A DNA stretch of 64,000 nucleotides, taken from NCBI RefSeq assembly GCF_005280585.1, contig NZ_SZVO01000001.1:248001-312000 (forward strand). The letters are read 5' to 3'. Made by a program: the position numbers and the translations under genes. Below are positions 61,980 through 64,000 of the stretch, one piece after another. The notes under the pieces were generated by a model. It was given only the letters and a program-made list of their open reading frames with translations. It made no database searches and was not told the origin of the DNA. This DNA comes from Dyadobacter frigoris (GTDB lineage Bacteria > Bacteroidota > Bacteroidia > Cytophagales > Spirosomataceae). Position 1 is the stretch's first letter, and every line of letters starts with the position of its first letter.

Positions 61980-63323
61980 TTAGATAACTACTGTTTTGCC
62001 AGGTACTGCAACCGGATATAAACCGTCTGGTCCAGGCATTAATTTTGGATTTGCATCCCATGCGAGCTTGTCAGGGAATAAGTTAATGTCCGAATTTAAA
62101 GCCTCATCCCACTTGATCACTTTTCCTGAATAAGTGGCCATACGGCCCATAATAGCAGTCATCGTGCTTTTTGCTACCCTTTCAGCATCTGCAAATTTGT
62201 ATTCACCTTTTGCGATTGCATCAAACAGTTCGTCGTGTTCAACCTGATACGGGTTGATGTCGGCTTTGTCATCGTGCGCATACATCACACCACCTTTGTA
62301 ATCTTTAAGAATCGTTTTCTTACCGTCAAAGCTGTCAATGCGTCCTTTTGTTCCTACAAAAGCTTCGTCAACGCGATTGTATGTTCCTTCAAACTGGCGG
62401 CACTGACTTGAAATTGTCGTACCATCAGCATAAACAAGATCCAGTGTATGGTGGTCAAAAATCTCACCATACTGTTTTCCTGTACGAACTTCGCGCCCGC
62501 CCGTTCCCTGAATTTGTGTAGGATAAGCATTCTTTACCCAGTTTGCTACATCAATATTGTGAACGTGCTGCTCGGTGATGTGGTCACCGCAAAGCCAGTT
62601 GAAATAATACCAGTTTCTCATTTGGTATTCCATTTCAGTCTGATTTGGCTGACGTTCTTTCATCCATGGGCTGCTGCCAACCCAGTAAACCTGTCCGCCT
62701 ACGATATCACCCAAAGCTCCATCGTGAATTCTTTTGATCGCTTCACGGTAATTAGCCTGATAACGACGCTGAAGACCGACGACAACGTTTAATTTCTTTT
62801 TCTTAGCTTCTTCTGCAACCGCTAAAACTTTACGGATACCTGGTGCATCAGTTGCAACCGGTTTTTCCATAAATATATGTTTGTTGTTCTTAACCGCTTC
62901 TTCAAAATGAGAAGGACGGAATCCCGGAGGTGTTGCCAAAATGACAACATCTACGTCTTTTAAAGCAATCGCCTTTTTGAACGCATCAAACCCTACGAAT
63001 TTACGATCATCAGGAACATCTACTTTTGTTTTGATATCCACTGTTGCACCTGCTGCATTTTTGTATTTTTTAGCAGTAAGGCTTCTGTAAGATTCGTCAA
63101 GTCTGTCTTTGAAGGCATCGGCCATGGCTACGATCTGCACATTTTGTTTTGTGCTTAACGCTTGTGCCGCAGCACCTGTTCCGCGTCCGCCACAGCCAAT
63201 TAATGCAACCCGAATAGTATCACCAACAGCACTGTTGAATCCGTATCCCGTAAAAGGATTAAGGATTACACTGCCTGCAACCAGGCCAGATGCTTTAAGG
63301 AATTCGCGTCTGTTTTGTTCCAT
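61980..63323 (-). CDS. Gfo/Idh/MocA family oxidoreductase with Tat signal
   Basis: A 447-residue NAD(P)-dependent sugar oxidoreductase. NRREFLKASGLVAGSVIL is a twin-arginine signal, so the enzyme is exported folded with its cofactor. IRVALIGCGGRGTGAAAQAL is the Rossmann glycine loop, ATPPGFRPSHFEEAVKNNKHIFMEKPVATD contains the catalytic EKP, and DHITEQHVHNIDVANWV the His-Asp region. Such exported members are abundant in Cytophagales and Planctomycetes and probably act on glycans. It lies 27 bp from the partial FGE-like gene upstream on the same strand. Confidence 0.9.
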   Translation of the reverse strand: MEQNRREFLKASGLVAGSVILNPFTGYGFNSAVGDTIRVALIGCGGRGTGAAAQALSTKQNVQIVAMADAFKDRLDESYRSLTAKKYKNAAGATVDIKTKVDVPDDRKFVGFDAFKKAIALKDVDVVILATPPGFRPSHFEEAVKNNKHIFMEKPVATDAPGIRKVLAVAEEAKKKKLNVVVGLQRRYQANYREAIKRIHDGALGDIVGGQVYWVGSSPWMKERQPNQTEMEYQMRNWYYFNWLCGDHITEQHVHNIDVANWVKNAYPTQIQGTGGREVRTGKQYGEIFDHHTLDLVYADGTTISSQCRQFEGTYNRVDEAFVGTKGRIDSFDGKKTILKDYKGGVMYAHDDKADINPYQVEHDELFDAIAKGEYKFADAERVAKSTMTAIMGRMATYSGKVIKWDEALNSDINLFPDKLAWDANPKLMPGPDGLYPVAVPGKTVVI

Positions 63324-63350
63324 TTTAAAGTTTAATTAAGAGTTTAAATA

Positions 63351-64000
63351 TCAATAATCTTCTATTAACGCAGGACTGTAATATTTTGTAATCTCCTCAG
63401 CTGATGGCACTTTCACCGGTCTTACTAACCTAAAACCTACAAAAGATGCACTTGTCATCCACCATTCACTTTTTGGAAGTTGTGGATCCAAAACTTTCCA
63501 TTCAGGTTTTGAAGGCGTACGGGCTGCACTTCTCAAATCTGCCGCTTCGTCATCCCATGATCCACCGCGAACAGCGGTTGGGTAAAGTTCCGTTACCGGA
63601 GCAAATTTTTCTCCGGCTGGTTGTTTGGCATAATAATCAGGAATGTATTGATCAAGAGTCCATTCCATCACATTACCATGCATATCATATAAGCCCCATG
63701 CATTTGGCTTTTTTGTTCCCACTTTTTTATATGCAGAACTGCTGTTTTTACGATACCATGCATATTCATCAAGTTTTGAAGCATCATCTCCGAACGAATA
63801 AGCCGTCTTTGATCCAGCTCTGCAAGCATACTCCCATTCAGCTTCGGTAGGAAGACGGTAGAAAACGCCTGTTTTCTCATACATCCATTTGCAAAAAAGA
63901 ATGGCAGCGTATTGCGTCATATTGATAGCCGGATATCCTGCACGTCCCATGCCGAAGGACATATCTACGTAAGGAGGACTTGGGCGTGTACTTGCATCTG
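63351..64000 (-). CDS. Formylglycine-generating-enzyme (SUMF1) family protein, 5' end outside window
   Basis: The last 215 residues of a protein whose frame runs off the right edge (the ATG at 63962 is internal). FYRLPTEAEWEYACRAGSKTAYSFGDDAS, NAWGLYDMHGNVMEWTLDQY and AVRGGSWDDEAADLRSAARTPS with FVGFRLVRP are the C-type-lectin-like FGE-sulfatase core. Genuine FGE needs two catalytic cysteines; the region here that should hold them (RSAART... to WWMTSAS) shows none, so it is an FGE-like protein, perhaps of the GldJ/GldK lineage or an ergothioneine-type relative. It may be cotranscribed with the oxidoreductase gene. Confidence 0.85.
   Translation of the reverse strand, partial: DASTRPSPPYVDMSFGMGRAGYPAINMTQYAAILFCKWMYEKTGVFYRLPTEAEWEYACRAGSKTAYSFGDDASKLDEYAWYRKNSSSAYKKVGTKKPNAWGLYDMHGNVMEWTLDQYIPDYYAKQPAGEKFAPVTELYPTAVRGGSWDDEAADLRSAARTPSKPEWKVLDPQLPKSEWWMTSASFVGFRLVRPVKVPSAEEITKYYSPALIEDY

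Overview
The window looks like the chromosome of a Bacteroidota member of the order Cytophagales. A Dyadobacter- or Spirosoma-like genus is my best guess, from remembered family content rather than a search. Evidence: type IX secretion/gliding genes (gldH, porT), two cargo proteins with the gliding-motility C-terminal domain, an ExbB-ExbD-ExbD-TonB set, lineage-typical conserved proteins (630-aa amidophosphoribosyltransferase, UbiE-PorT pair, LptB, BatD), and promoters of the Bacteroidota form TTG-N19-TAnnTTTG, several of which match exactly. Base composition is moderately AT-rich and even. I see no phage, IS element, CRISPR array or rRNA operon.

Layout. 1-5 kb: a partial gene, an outer-membrane barrel protein, a META lipoprotein, an intergenic palindrome pair, a heptose-7-phosphate kinase, a GNAT acetyltransferase and ribBA. 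5-11 kb: two tandem paralogous T9SS cargo proteins, a YbaB protein, a GT2 glycosyltransferase, a PspC protein and a cold-shock gene with a long leader. 11-20 kb: lysS, a large AsmA-like protein, an orphan response regulator, a lipoprotein divergent from an AI-2E-type permease with interlocked start codons, gldH and a conserved unknown. 20-26 kb: a sugar isomerase-like protein with a 970-aa cytochrome-c/HEAT dehydrogenase, then two Fe-S electron-transfer proteins. 26-31 kb: tRNA-Phe with a small toxin-antitoxin pair, a PD-(D/E)XK protein, an outer-membrane protein, ubiE-porT, two identical tRNA-Val genes and a phosphoesterase.

31-40 kb: a heparinase-like gene broken by one in-frame TAG, a GT4 glycosyltransferase, methylglyoxal synthase, a thioredoxin-like protein and a nuoI-nuoJ-nuoK operon in which NuoI carries a ~350-residue repetitive tail. 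40-51 kb: purF-type amidotransferase, recO, a probable metal-homeostasis locus (COG0523 GTPase divergent from a His-rich lipoprotein across two near-perfect palindromes), a tiny Cys-rich protein, lptB, recJ, ruvX, def, an omega-amidase and gatC. 51-58 kb: the TonB energy operon with a PstS-like lipoprotein and a TPR protein. 58-64 kb: BatD, aroC, apbE, a Gfo/Idh/MocA oxidoreductase and a partial formylglycine-generating-enzyme-like protein.

Most of the window is ordinary core genome. The best candidates for something undescribed are the NuoI repeat tail, the two-operator metal locus at 43.9-46.4 kb, the 58-bp near-palindrome at 39,981, and the inverted repeat over the inferred purF promoter. 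No complete new defence or biosynthetic system is visible. Several gene starts were moved inward to an ATG where the longest reading frame began at TTG or GTG; each case is noted.
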